This document shows positions 1-7,379 of a stretch of 34,209 bases of DNA, in pieces (position 1 is the first letter of the stretch; every line of letters starts with the position of its first letter). The notes below the pieces were generated by a model. It had not been told where the DNA came from and did no database searches. It saw only the letters and a list, made by a program, of their open reading frames with translations. Both the position numbers and the translations under genes were made by a program. The DNA is taken from NCBI RefSeq assembly GCF_030682935.1, contig NZ_JAUXNA010000279.1, positions 1 to 34,209 of the forward strand, given 5' to 3'. Source of the DNA: Polaromonas sp. (lineage in GTDB: Bacteria > Pseudomonadota > Gammaproteobacteria > Burkholderiales > Burkholderiaceae_C).

Positions 1-212
1 CGCCCAATGTAGTGCGCCGTCTCCCAGGCGCGGGACACGTCGCTGGCGTAAATGGACGTGATGGGGTCGTCTTTCAGGGCCAGCGCCATCCGCCAGGCTA
101 GGCTGTGGCCGGAGTCGATGAGCGGGATGTCCAGGTGACCCTGAATGCGGGTGTCGACGTTCCAGGTGGTTTCACCGTGGCGGATGGCGATGATGCGGGT
201 GGCTTCAGTCAT
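1..212 (-). CDS. Histidine phosphatase (phosphoglycerate mutase-like), 3' part outside the window
   Basis: The first 70 codons of a gene reading leftward off the window are visible, starting at the ATG at 212. The N-terminus reads IIAIRHGETTWN, the RHG(E/Q) motif whose histidine is the phospho-acceptor in the histidine phosphatase superfamily, followed by QGHLDIPL and YASDVSRAWETA, the usual order in the GpmB/PhoE/CobC-like branch. The activity is therefore phosphoester hydrolysis or phosphoglycerate mutation in the cytosol, but the substrate cannot be told from this fragment. The missing C-terminal half should carry the second catalytic histidine. The family is certain; the specific function is not. 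Confidence 0.85.
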   Translation of the reverse strand, partial: MTEATRIIAIRHGETTWNVDTRIQGHLDIPLIDSGHSLAWRMALALKDDPITSIYASDVSRAWETAHYIG

Positions 213-230
213 GGGGCTGGTCCCTTTAAG

Positions 231-348
231 GGCAGAGAGCTAAGGAAAGTGGAGGCGCGCATTTCACCGCAGGGCCGCCCCAAGGTGAAATAGCCCCCTC
301 GGGGGGGCAGAGAGCTACACGCAGTGAGCGAACGTGGGGGCCACATTT
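231..348. other. Intergenic stretch with GC-rich repeat fragments
   Basis: The stretch between the phosphatase start and the end of the lipoprotein gene contains no convincing gene. It holds the 12-bp direct repeat GGCAGAGAGCTA at 231-242 and 306-317, and a longer GC-rich element at 293-341 that recurs near 18.6 kb (listed separately). It is probably the upstream region of the phosphatase gene broken up by repeat sequence. Confidence 0.5.
293..341 (-). repeat. Dispersed GC-rich intergenic repeat, copy 1
   Basis: Read on the minus strand this element begins GCCCCCACG and ends CTGCCCCCCCGAGGGGGC, with a C-run/G-run palindrome at one end. The same layout recurs on the plus strand at 18563-18609: GCCCCCACG, about 25 variable bases rich in CGCT/TACG, then a C-run/G-run palindrome. 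Both copies are intergenic and next to a stop codon. From memory, such 'CCCCC-AAGGGGGC' elements are common between genes in Comamonadaceae; that is background knowledge and was not searched here. Confidence 0.6.
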
Positions 349-966
349 CTAGCGTGGAATTTCAACATTGATCCGGCGCGTGCCGGGTGGTGGCTGAGGA
401 AAGCCCTGCAGGGCGGCGTCCAGCATCGCGGGCAGCACCGCCAGGGTGTCGCTCCACACGCCGTCGTGCACGGCCCGGGTTTCAAATACGACCTGGCCGC
501 TGTTCAACTCGCGCATCAACATGCTCAGCTCGCGCTTGAAGTAGGGCTCCGGGAAGCGCAGGGGAAACGACATGCCGAGCGACGCGCCGCGGCTGCCGCC
601 ACCCAGAAAAAAACCCGGCATGGGGTATCTGAAGCCGTCATACCCTGCGCCGCCATAGGGCCCGCGCTCCAGAATCAGCGTGCTGACGACCACTTGCACG
701 CTGTAGCGGGCCACGGTGGGATTCAAATCGAGGCCGACCTTGGCCAGGGCAGCGCGCGCCAGCGCTTCGACCTGGTCCTGCTGCGCCGCAAGGGTCTGCT
801 GCGACGGCAGGCGCTCAAACCGGTAGGGCGTGCCGGGTGCTGGCGGGGCTGCGCTCCAGCGGGAAAAGGCGGTGACATCGCTGTCCACCAGCCGCACGGT
901 CGAGCAGCCCGCCATGAAAAGCGCCAGAACGGCGACGGTGAAAAGTGCTGAAAATACCCGTTTCAT
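349..966 (-). CDS. DUF4136-like lipoprotein
   Basis: The start is placed at the ATG at 966 because it is preceded by GGAGG and opens a clean lipoprotein signal: MKRVFSALFTVAVLALFMAGC, with the lipobox FMAGC and the acylated cysteine at about residue 21. This gives a 205-residue protein, normal for the DUF4136 family of small envelope lipoproteins. The mature part has the family's pattern of a domain with a 'VQVVVSTLILERG' strand, a glycine-rich loop (GGAGYDGF, FLGGGSRG) and a C-terminal half with VFETRAVHDG. Its role is unknown; a membrane-anchored periplasmic location is predicted. A longer in-frame start at 1029 would overlap the ttcA 3' end and bury the signal peptide, so it is rejected. 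Confidence 0.8.
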   Translation of the reverse strand: MKRVFSALFTVAVLALFMAGCSTVRLVDSDVTAFSRWSAAPPAPGTPYRFERLPSQQTLAAQQDQVEALARAALAKVGLDLNPTVARYSVQVVVSTLILERGPYGGAGYDGFRYPMPGFFLGGGSRGASLGMSFPLRFPEPYFKRELSMLMRELNSGQVVFETRAVHDGVWSDTLAVLPAMLDAALQGFPQPPPGTRRINVEIPR

Positions 967-1000
967 ACGGCCTCCAGAGAGATGGCTGAAAAACCCGCCG

Positions 1001-1945
1001 TTAACGTGCGCTGAGCGCCGTGATGCCAATCACGGAAACACCCGGCACGGCGGTTTCCCTGAATTCTTCGGCGTCAAAGGCCTTGTCGCCGTCAGCATCG
1101 GCCACGCCCGTGGCCCGGATGTTCTTGAAATCATGGCGCTTGCTGTCCATCAGGTGCGAAGGCACGATGTTTTGCAGCGCTGAAAACATGTTTTCAAGGC
1201 GTCCCGGGTGTTTTTTGTCCCATTCGCGCAGCATGTTGCCGACCTGCTTGCGCTGCAGGTTTTCCTGGCTGCCGCACAGCGTGCACGGAATGATAGGGAA
1301 GTCCTGCACCTGGGCCCAGCGCGTCAGGTCTTTTTCGGTCACATAGGCCATCGGGCGGATCACGATGTTCTTGCCGTCGTCGCTGACCAGCTTGGGCGGC
1401 ATGCCCTTGAGCTTGGCGGCAAAAAACATGTTCAAGAAGAAGGTTTGCAGCATGTCGTCGCGGTGATGGCCGAGCGCGATCTTGGTCGCACCGAGTTCGC
1501 CCGCCACGCGGTACAAGATGCCGCGCCGCAGCCGCGAGCACAGCGAGCACAGGGTTTTGCCTTCGGGAATCACGCGGGTCACGATGCTGTAGGTGTCCTG
1601 GTTCTCGATGTGAAACGGCACGCCGAGCTTGCCGAGGTAGTCGGGCAGCACCTGCTCGGGAAAGCCGGGCTGCTTCTGGTCGAGGTTGACGGCGATCAGC
1701 TCGAAGTTGATCGGCGCGCGCTTTTGCAGTTTCAGCAAAATGTCGAGCATGGCGTAGCTGTCCTTGCCGCCCGAGACGCACACCATGACCTTGTCGCCTT
1801 CTTCGATCATGTTGAAATCGACAATCGCCCGGCCGACCTCGCGGCACAGGCGCTTTTCCAGCTTGTGGTCTTCGCGTTCTATCTTCATCGAGTTTTGCAC
1901 CCGCGCCGAACTCTCGGCCTGCTCATCTGTCCACACTGCGCTCAT
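1001..1945 (-). CDS. ttcA: tRNA 2-thiocytidine(32) synthetase TtcA
   Basis: TtcA inserts sulfur at C2 of cytidine 32 in certain tRNAs, using ATP and a [4Fe-4S] cluster. With the ATG at 1945 the protein has 314 residues. The PP-loop ATP-pyrophosphatase motif SGGKDS lies at residues 58-63, a CSLC pair at 133-136 and a CTLC pair at 221-224. The family's iron-sulfur ligands come from these cysteines. The conserved GHHRDD at about 159-164 is also present. A GTG at 1957 would add four residues and overlap the folB stop, so the ATG five bases after that stop is preferred. It is the last gene of a tight minus-strand run after two FolB-like genes; the coupling with pterin genes looks positional rather than functional. 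Confidence 0.97.
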   Translation of the reverse strand: MSAVWTDEQAESSARVQNSMKIEREDHKLEKRLCREVGRAIVDFNMIEEGDKVMVCVSGGKDSYAMLDILLKLQKRAPINFELIAVNLDQKQPGFPEQVLPDYLGKLGVPFHIENQDTYSIVTRVIPEGKTLCSLCSRLRRGILYRVAGELGATKIALGHHRDDMLQTFFLNMFFAAKLKGMPPKLVSDDGKNIVIRPMAYVTEKDLTRWAQVQDFPIIPCTLCGSQENLQRKQVGNMLREWDKKHPGRLENMFSALQNIVPSHLMDSKRHDFKNIRATGVADADGDKAFDAEEFRETAVPGVSVIGITALSAR

Positions 1946-1950
1946 TTTGA

Positions 1951-2343
1951 TTACCACTGTCCTGTCTCGATGCGAATGGCTACTTCGCAGTCGTCAAAAA
2001 TTTCAAGTTTTGCAATTTTCACACGCACGCCCAGCACCCCGGGCAGCTGCATCAGCCGGTGCGCCAGCTTGCCGATCAGGCTTTCGAGCAGGTTGACATG
2101 CTCGGCCGTGCATTCGGTGATGATGATCTGGCGCACCTTGCGGTAGTCCAGCACGCCGGAGATGTCGTCGTCGTGGGGCAGCAGCGGCTGCGTGCCCAGG
2201 TTCAGTTCGGCATCGACCTGGATCGGCTGGGGCGCGGTTTTTTCGTGCTCCAAAATGCCCAGGTTCGCGTCAAAACGCAAGCCGGTGAGGGTGAGGATTT
2301 GGGTGCCTTTGGTCGCAAGAATCACAGTGTGGGCGCCATCCAT
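1951..2343 (-). CDS. folB: Dihydroneopterin aldolase-fold protein (FolB/FolX family), copy A
   Basis: This 130-residue protein has the short FolB fold. Residues that match the family's functional positions are visible: the glutamate in GILEHE, the tyrosine in LDYRKVR, the glutamate in HVNLLESL, and the lysine in [15 protein letters not shown]. FolB converts dihydroneopterin to 6-hydroxymethyl-dihydropterin and glycolaldehyde in folate synthesis; the sister enzyme FolX epimerises dihydroneopterin triphosphate. The copy is shorter and more diverged in the K-x-(6-8)-V-x-V region than copy B, so which of the two is the true aldolase is open. The ATG at 2343 overlaps copy B by 22 bp. A GTG at 2325 forms a GTGA overlap with the copy B stop and is an equally reasonable coupled start. 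Confidence 0.85.
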   Translation of the reverse strand: MDGAHTVILATKGTQILTLTGLRFDANLGILEHEKTAPQPIQVDAELNLGTQPLLPHDDDISGVLDYRKVRQIIITECTAEHVNLLESLIGKLAHRLMQLPGVLGVRVKIAKLEIFDDCEVAIRIETGQW

Positions 2344-2738
2344 AGTTCGTGGGCTTTACATTGAAATGATTCGACACCTACCGCCTCGCAGTCTTCATAC
2401 ACATCAGGCTTTCGGGTCGATACTCGCGCAGCCACCACATGCGGATGAGTCAGAATGGCTTGCATCACGGTGTCACACAGGGTTTCTTGCAGCCCGGTGT
2501 GGCGCTGGTCAATTACCTGCGAAACGATATCGCGCACAAAGTCATAGTCCACAACCTCCTCAATTCGGTCGTTTTGAGGGGTACATTCAGCCAACGGAAC
2601 GTATAAATCGATATCAAAAATTACGCGCTGTGCTGCTTGGAGCTCAAAATCATGAATTCCAATCCGAACTTGCCGAGTCAGTCCGCGTACAAAAATTCGT
2701 CGGCAATGCTGTAACAGAGTATGGGGTAGTGAGTTCAA
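2322..2738 (-). CDS. Dihydroneopterin aldolase-fold protein (FolB/FolX family), copy B
   Basis: A second, adjacent FolB-fold protein. Family positions are well kept: RIGIHDFE (active-site Glu), VDYDFVR (Tyr), HTGLQETLCD (Glu) and STRKPDVYEDCEAVGVE, with the catalytic-type Lys followed by Pro as in classical FolB. No ATG lies near the expected N-terminus. The open frame extends to 2819, inside the upstream SDR gene, but the extra residues are not FolB-like. A TTG at 2738 that overlaps the SDR stop codon (TTGA) gives a normal-length 138-residue protein and is chosen here; this start is inferred. Lying directly behind a pteridine-reductase-like SDR, it fits a pterin pathway, either folate itself or tetrahydromonapterin (the FolX/FolM route). 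Confidence 0.8.
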   Translation of the reverse strand: MNSLPHTLLQHCRRIFVRGLTRQVRIGIHDFELQAAQRVIFDIDLYVPLAECTPQNDRIEEVVDYDFVRDIVSQVIDQRHTGLQETLCDTVMQAILTHPHVVAARVSTRKPDVYEDCEAVGVESFQCKAHELWMAPTL

Positions 2739-3526
2739 GGTTGCTTCTGCATGAGTTGATCGGTAACAAACATAATGTCGCGTTCCAGAGGGACTAGGTG
2801 CTGGCCTTTGTCGACACATAAGGTGACGCCGGTCATTGATTCGTTTTCCGCCAGGAACACTGCCGTCCTGGCAACATCCACCGAATTTATTGGGCTACGC
2901 AGTAGGTTGATTGAACGGGCTTTGTTGAAATTTTCCTCGTTTTGGGGTCCGCTGACATAAATCAGCCCGGGCGCAATAGCGGATACGCGCACATGGGGTG
3001 CCAATGCCTGCGCCTGCAACGCCACCATCCGTTCCAGCGCGAGCTTGGACACTGTGTAGGAGAAATAGTCTGGGTTGGGATTGAAAACTTTTTGATCGAG
3101 GATATGGATGACGGCAGGACTGCCCCGCTTGGTATTGCCCTGAACCGATCGTGCCAGCAGGCTACCCAAGTGCAGTGGCGCTACCAGATTGACTTCAAGC
3201 TGGCGATGCAACAGTTGCGGCGACAGATTAATGCCGTCATCGGGCTCGAACACCGATGCGTTGTTCACTAATGCATCCAAATGCCGTCCGGTTGCCTGCG
3301 TAGCTTTTGCAAATACATCTTCTCGATCTGCTTCCTTGGAAAGGTCGCCAGCGATAGCAATGGCCTTAGGCCCAAGTCGCTCAATTGCTGCACAGGTTTG
3401 CAGGGCATCCTCAAAAGAGGATTGGTAATGACAAATCACGTTCCAACCGGCTCGCGCAAATGCCAAACAAAATTCGTGGCCCAGACGTCGTCCACCCCCT
3501 GTTACCAAGACCCAACGCTGGCTCAT
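2735..3526 (-). CDS. Pteridine reductase-like SDR (FolM type)
   Basis: A 263-residue short-chain dehydrogenase/reductase. The nucleotide-binding motif is TGGGRRLG at residues 9-16, the TGxxxRxG variant typical of pteridine reductases, followed by NNAS at 88-91. The usual catalytic serine is replaced by Asp144 (HILDQK), 13 residues before Tyr157, with Lys161 in YTVSK. This D-x12-Y-x3-K spacing equals the Asp181/Tyr194/Lys198 arrangement I recall for Leishmania PTR1, and E. coli FolM also has Asp there. It probably reduces dihydropterins (dihydrofolate or dihydromonapterin) with NADPH. It overlaps the upstream membrane-protein gene by ATGA and the downstream FolB copy by two bases, so it is translated in an operon. 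The exact substrate is inferred. Confidence 0.88.
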   Translation of the reverse strand: MSQRWVLVTGGGRRLGHEFCLAFARAGWNVICHYQSSFEDALQTCAAIERLGPKAIAIAGDLSKEADREDVFAKATQATGRHLDALVNNASVFEPDDGINLSPQLLHRQLEVNLVAPLHLGSLLARSVQGNTKRGSPAVIHILDQKVFNPNPDYFSYTVSKLALERMVALQAQALAPHVRVSAIAPGLIYVSGPQNEENFNKARSINLLRSPINSVDVARTAVFLAENESMTGVTLCVDKGQHLVPLERDIMFVTDQLMQKQP

Positions 3527-4311
3527 AAAAAAGCACCTTTTCCGATCGGGAGTGCACGGCGTGCGGTATCACACTGCGCTTCGATGACGCCCCGTATAAA
3601 AAAGCTTAAATCCTGGCAAAAATACAGACGGGCCGCTGGCTTGATAAGGAAATCCGGATCCAACTCACGAAAAAAAAGGATACCTTGGCCTTTTCCAGAA
3701 CCGAAATAGCGAGCCGGGGAGTCATTCATCCGGTATCCCTCTGCCAATGCGCCTGCAATAACGTGCCGAAAAACTTTGAGTGACTCGGTCTCTATCGAGA
3801 TAGACTCCGGCAATACATGGCCATTTAACCAGAGGGCAAGATTGATCTTTCGGACATTGAGTTCGACAGAAAACTCCAACTCGACCCCTGACAATGTGCT
3901 ATTCCCTTTGAAGCTCAGGTGATAGTCACACCGGCAGCCTTGGAGGGTTTTCTTGATGACCGATGATATCTCTGCCGAAGAGAGATTGGCTTGTAGTGTT
4001 TGGGGGAATTCAATGTCCAGCAACGTGGAAGTGTTGACTTTTAAACGTTTTTCACTGCTCTGACCAAACACTAAAGCGACAACAACCAGCATAACTGGTA
4101 GAGCTACCGTGAGCAAGGTCATTGCAGCGGCAATATTTTCTTTTTCTTGCAGAAAAAGACCATTACCCAGCAGGATCAGCCCGCCTGCGACAATCAGTGC
4201 CATGACCAAGAGCAGACTTATGCGTGCCCAAAGTGGAAGAACTAATAGTTGTAGCCAACGTACTAGTTCATTGGATGCTTCGATAGGATTGGGGGTTTTT
4301 TCTTCGCTCAT
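3523..4311 (-). CDS. Unknown two-TM membrane protein, first gene of the pterin run
   Basis: I do not recognise this 262-residue protein. After a short polar N-terminus (MSEEKTPNPIEASNELV) it has two strong hydrophobic segments at about residues 22-50 and 62-85, separated by a short loop with LFLQEKENIAA. A soluble domain of about 170 residues follows, containing a CRC pair (QGCRCDY), another cysteine in LYFCQDL and one in EAQCDT. The base composition is slightly more AT-rich than its neighbours. The last codon overlaps the SDR start (ATGA), so the two are probably co-transcribed. It diverges from the MidA-family methyltransferase across about 49 bp. No function is proposed. Confidence 0.7.
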   Translation of the reverse strand: MSEEKTPNPIEASNELVRWLQLLVLPLWARISLLLVMALIVAGGLILLGNGLFLQEKENIAAAMTLLTVALPVMLVVVALVFGQSSEKRLKVNTSTLLDIEFPQTLQANLSSAEISSVIKKTLQGCRCDYHLSFKGNSTLSGVELEFSVELNVRKINLALWLNGHVLPESISIETESLKVFRHVIAGALAEGYRMNDSPARYFGSGKGQGILFFRELDPDFLIKPAARLYFCQDLSFFIRGVIEAQCDTARRALPIGKGAFL

Positions 4312-4360
4312 GGATACGTCTAATGGGCCGCTTTGTGAGCTTTATTGCTGAGTAAGTATT

Positions 4361-5443
4361 ATGCCGATGACGCACTTGGCCAGTTGGATTGCTATGAAAA
4401 TCGCCTGTCAGGACGAGTGGATCGGTTTTGACAAATTCATGGCGCTGGCGCTGTATGCGCCCGGCCTGGGCTACTACGCGAACGATTCCCGTAAGTTCGG
4501 CCTGATGCCGGCCGGCGGAAGTGATTTTGTCACCGCGCCCGAGCTGTCCCCTCACTTTGGCCGGGCGCTGGCCCGCCAGGTGGCCCAGGCGCTAGAGGCC
4601 AGCGGCACGGCCGAGGTCTGGGAGTTTGGCGCCGGTTCCGGCGCGCTGGCGCTGCAGTTGCTCGATACGCTGGGGCCACAGCTTGAGCGCTACACGATCG
4701 TCGACCTGTCAGGCAGCCTGCGCGAGCGCCAGCGCGAGCGGCTGGCGGCCCATGCCGGCAAGGTGCATTGGGCCACCGAACTGCCGCCCGCCATGCGCGG
4801 CGTGGTGCTGGGCAACGAGGTGCTGGACGCGATGCCGGTCAAGCTGCTGGCGCGCCTGGAGGGCGTCTGGCACGAGCGCGGCGTGGTCCTGCATGAAGGC
4901 CGCTTCACCTACGCCGACCGGCCGACGGACCTGCGGCCGCCGCTGGACGTGGCAGGCCACCATGATTACGTCACCGAAATCCACCCGCAGGCCGAAGGCT
5001 TTGTCGGCACGCTGGCCGACCGGCTCGAAACCGGCGCGGTGTTTTTGCTCGACTACGGCTTTCCCGAGCATGAGTATTACCACCCGCAGCGCAGCATGGG
5101 CACGCTGATCTGCCACCGTGCCCACCTGGCGGATGCCGATGCGCTGGCCGATGTGGGCGAAAAAGACATCACCGCCCATGTCAACTTCACCGGCATCGCG
5201 CTGGCCGGGCAGGACGCCGGGCTGGAAGTGCTGGGCTACACCAGCCAGGGCCGGTTTTTGCTGAACTGCGGCCTGCTGGGCGGCCTGGAAAACGCCTCGC
5301 TGGGCGAGCGCGCCATGGTGCAAAAGCTGGTCAACGAGCATGAAATGGGCGAGCTGTTCAAGGTGATCGCGTTTGGGGCCAAAGGTAGCCCTGTGTGGCA
5401 GCCGCTGGGCTTTTCGGCAGGTGACCGCATGCACACGCTGTAG
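4361..5443 (+). CDS. SAM-dependent methyltransferase, MidA/NDUFAF7 (DUF185) family
   Basis: The 360-residue protein has the family's N-terminal block WIGFDKFMALALYAPGLGYYA and the segment DFVTAPELSPHFGRALARQ. The SAM-binding region is EVWEFGAGSGALALQLL, and VVLGNEVLDAMPVKLL follows as the conserved post-motif region. In mitochondria NDUFAF7 methylates an arginine of complex I subunit NDUFS2; the bacterial role is not settled and is not assumed here. An in-frame TGA a few codons upstream limits the start to the ATGs at 4361 or 4367. It is divergent from the membrane protein and pterin operon and is followed within 11 bp by a DUF2905 gene. Confidence 0.92.
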   Translation: MPMTHLASWIAMKIACQDEWIGFDKFMALALYAPGLGYYANDSRKFGLMPAGGSDFVTAPELSPHFGRALARQVAQALEASGTAEVWEFGAGSGALALQLLDTLGPQLERYTIVDLSGSLRERQRERLAAHAGKVHWATELPPAMRGVVLGNEVLDAMPVKLLARLEGVWHERGVVLHEGRFTYADRPTDLRPPLDVAGHHDYVTEIHPQAEGFVGTLADRLETGAVFLLDYGFPEHEYYHPQRSMGTLICHRAHLADADALADVGEKDITAHVNFTGIALAGQDAGLEVLGYTSQGRFLLNCGLLGGLENASLGERAMVQKLVNEHEMGELFKVIAFGAKGSPVWQPLGFSAGDRMHTL

Positions 5444-5454
5444 ATTCACGCGCC

Positions 5455-5649
5455 ATGATTCGCTGGTTCATCATCATTTTTCTGGCCCTGGTTTTTATCA
5501 GCTGGTTCAGCCCGCTGCTGCAAAAACTCGGCTTTGGAAAATTGCCGGGCGACCTGCGCTTTCGCCTGTTTGGCCGCGAGTGGTTTATTCCCCTGACCAC
5601 CACGATTTTGCTGAGCTTTGTGGCCAGCCTGATCAGTCAGCTGATCTGA
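5455..5649 (+). CDS. DUF2905 small membrane protein
   Basis: A 64-residue protein with a hydrophobic N-terminal helix (about residues 3-20), a central conserved segment GKLPGDLRFRLFGREWFIPL, and a second hydrophobic helix to the C-terminus (TTTILLSFVASLISQLI). This size, the 'LPGD' turn and the 'FxxPLTT' start of helix two are the hallmark of DUF2905 proteins. Function is unknown; an inner-membrane location is predicted. It follows the methyltransferase by 11 bp and is likely co-transcribed. Confidence 0.85.
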   Translation: MIRWFIIIFLALVFISWFSPLLQKLGFGKLPGDLRFRLFGREWFIPLTTTILLSFVASLISQLI

Positions 5650-5747
5650 AGCTGGCTGCCGGGTGTTCGGTGCCGTCTACCTGCTTGGTAACTTTATTGC
5701 TGGCAACCCGTTAGCATATGGGGCTTGCACAGGCGTGGCCGCACCCC

Positions 5748-6116
5748 ATGAAAACCATCCCCCGCACCGAAACGATTGAACGGGCCGAACGGTCCTGGGG
5801 GTGGTATGAAACCGTGTCCGAAGTGCCGGGCAACAAGGTCAAGCGCATCCATATTCACCCGGGGCAGCAACTGAGCCTGCAAAAACACCACCAGCGCGCT
5901 GAGCACTGGGTGGTGGTGCAGGGCACGGCGCGCGTCACGCTGGGAGAGCGCCAGTTTGACATGCGGCAGGGCCAGGTCTGCGACATTGCGGTGGGGCAGG
6001 TTCATCGTCTGGCCAACCTGACGCAGGACCCGGTTGAAATTGTTGAAGTGCAATTTGGCCACTACCTCGGCGAAGACGACATCGTGCGTCTGCAGGACGA
6101 CTACGGCCGCGCCTGA
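5748..6116 (+). CDS. Cupin, similar to the C-terminal domain of type II mannose-6-phosphate isomerase
   Basis: With the ATG at 5748 the protein has 122 residues and is a single cupin barrel. Metal-binding cupin motif 1 reads HIHPGQQLSLQKHHQRAEHW with G-T-A-R-V-T-L following; motif 2 reads IAVGQVHRLANLTQDPVEIVEVQFG. The sequence ERSWGWYETV followed by VKRIHIHPGQQLSLQ, together with the C-terminal EDDIVRLQDDYGR, is characteristic of the isomerase domain of bifunctional ManC/AlgA proteins, here as a stand-alone unit. Mannose-6-phosphate to fructose-6-phosphate isomerisation is the family activity, but without the GDP-mannose pyrophosphorylase domain the substrate is inferred. It lies about 40 bp before the ROK kinase. 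Confidence 0.85.
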   Translation: MKTIPRTETIERAERSWGWYETVSEVPGNKVKRIHIHPGQQLSLQKHHQRAEHWVVVQGTARVTLGERQFDMRQGQVCDIAVGQVHRLANLTQDPVEIVEVQFGHYLGEDDIVRLQDDYGRA

Positions 6117-6158
6117 CCCGCCCTTACTTTTACTCATATTCACTCACCCGCTCTCACC

Positions 6159-7151
6159 ATGACCCTCTTTGCCCCAGTCCAGCCGGCTGATTTCAATTTC
6201 AGAATGCCCGAAGGTGCCGCGCCGGTGGCCTGCGTGGACGTGGGCGGCACCAAGGTTGCGGTCAGCGTGGCCGATCACCGCGGCATTCGGGGCCGCGTGG
6301 CGGAACCGACGGCCCGTCAGGGGGGCGTCGACGCGCTGGGCCAGCAGGTGCTGCGCATGGTGGGTGAAAGCTGCCGGCTGGCCGATGTTTCGCCGGACGC
6401 ACTGTCGGCGGTAGGCGTGGCCTCCTGCGGCCCGTTTGTGATGAACCAGGGGCTGGTGGAGCTGGCGGCCCCGAATATCTGCGGCGGGCTGGCCGGCAAG
6501 GCGCGCGGCCTGCCCAACGACTGGACCAGCGCGGTACTGGAAGCGCCGCTGCGGGCCGCGTTCAGGCAGGTACGCATTGAAAACGACGGCATCGCCGCGC
6601 TGGAGGCCGAGCGCCGCTGGGGCGCGCTGCAGGGCCTGAGCCACTGCGCCTACCTGACCTGGAGTACCGGCATTGGCATGGGCCTGTGTGTGGACGGCCA
6701 CGTGCTGCGCGGCAAAAACGGCAACGCCGGGCACGCCGGCCACATGTTCGTCAGCGACAACAACGAGGCCTTGTGCGGCTGCGGCAACGTTGGTGATCTG
6801 GAGGGGCTGGTGGCCGGTAACGCAGTGGCGCGGCGCTTTGCGGCACAGGGTTACCCCGATTCCGCTACGCTTTTGACAGCTGCGCGCGCCGGTGAAGCAG
6901 CGGCGGTGGAAATTGTTGATGACCTGTGCCGGATCATGGGGCGGGCCATCTACAACCTGGTGGTCACGCTGGACTTGCAGTGCATCAGCATGGGGGGCAG
7001 TGTGTTCTGGCACCACCGCGACTACCTGCTGCCACGGCTGCAATCGCACGTCAGCGGCAAGCTGCCTGCGCTGACGCAGGACTTCACGCTGGTGCCTGCC
7101 GGCCTGCAGGACCGGGTGGGCGACTACGGGGCGCTGGCGCTGGTGGCCTGA
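6159..7151 (+). CDS. ROK-family sugar kinase
   Basis: A 330-residue cytosolic kinase of the ROK family, likely phosphorylating the hexose delivered by the ABC importer encoded next. The phosphate-binding motif is CVDVGGTKVAV (DVGGTK at residues 27-32), and the catalytic aspartate is in ENDG (Asp143). A glycine-rich segment STGIGMG follows at about 169-175. The ROK zinc region is GHAGH (191-195) then CGCGNVGDLE (206-215). The normal consensus is CxCGxxGCxE, so the third zinc cysteine is an aspartate (Asp213) here. No N-terminal HTH is present, so it is an enzyme rather than a repressor. Glucokinase is the likeliest role, but the sugar is inferred from context. Confidence 0.88.
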   Translation: MTLFAPVQPADFNFRMPEGAAPVACVDVGGTKVAVSVADHRGIRGRVAEPTARQGGVDALGQQVLRMVGESCRLADVSPDALSAVGVASCGPFVMNQGLVELAAPNICGGLAGKARGLPNDWTSAVLEAPLRAAFRQVRIENDGIAALEAERRWGALQGLSHCAYLTWSTGIGMGLCVDGHVLRGKNGNAGHAGHMFVSDNNEALCGCGNVGDLEGLVAGNAVARRFAAQGYPDSATLLTAARAGEAAAVEIVDDLCRIMGRAIYNLVVTLDLQCISMGGSVFWHHRDYLLPRLQSHVSGKLPALTQDFTLVPAGLQDRVGDYGALALVA

Positions 7152-7158
7152 TTTTTCG

Positions 7159-7190
7159 GGCGGCTTTTCGCTGCCGCCTTGTCCTTTTCT
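7159..7190 (+). terminator. Probable terminator after the ROK kinase gene
   Basis: Eight bases past the stop codon, GGCGGC (7159-7164) and GCCGCC (7173-7178) form a stem around an eight-base loop, followed by TTGTCCTTTTCTTTT. A second hairpin CGGCCG-N7-CGGCCG lies at 7198-7216. This suggests the kinase transcript ends or is weakened before the importer genes. Confidence 0.5.
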
Positions 7191-7216
7191 TTTCTTCCGG
7201 CCGCTCTTTTCGGCCG

Positions 7217-7379
7217 AAATTCATGATGTTTCTTGCAATTTCACGGTCAAACTCCGGGTAAGTACTAGGTTTTTCGTTGAAAGATTAATGAATAATTAAT
7301 TAATTCGACGGGCGTGGTGTTCGCCGAATCCATTCCTGCTCCTGGCGCTGAGTGCCCAAGGAGCTTACCTGGAGACAAC
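7217..7379 (+). promoter_or_regulatory. AT-rich leader of the sugar importer operon
   Basis: The stretch ahead of the binding-protein gene turns AT-rich at 7270-7306, with a possible -35 TTGAAA at 7277-7282 and an ATTAATTAATT run about 17 bases downstream that could hold the -10 box. ATTAATTAAT is also a palindrome. GGAG at 7370-7373 precedes the ATG at 7380. The promoter call is an inference from composition and spacing. Confidence 0.35.

Noticed and set aside
6865-6905. GCTACGCTTTTGACAGCTG inside the ROK kinase gene as another dispersed repeat
   Set aside because: Only a loose likeness to the TAGCT-type repeat; the encoded residues fit the family.
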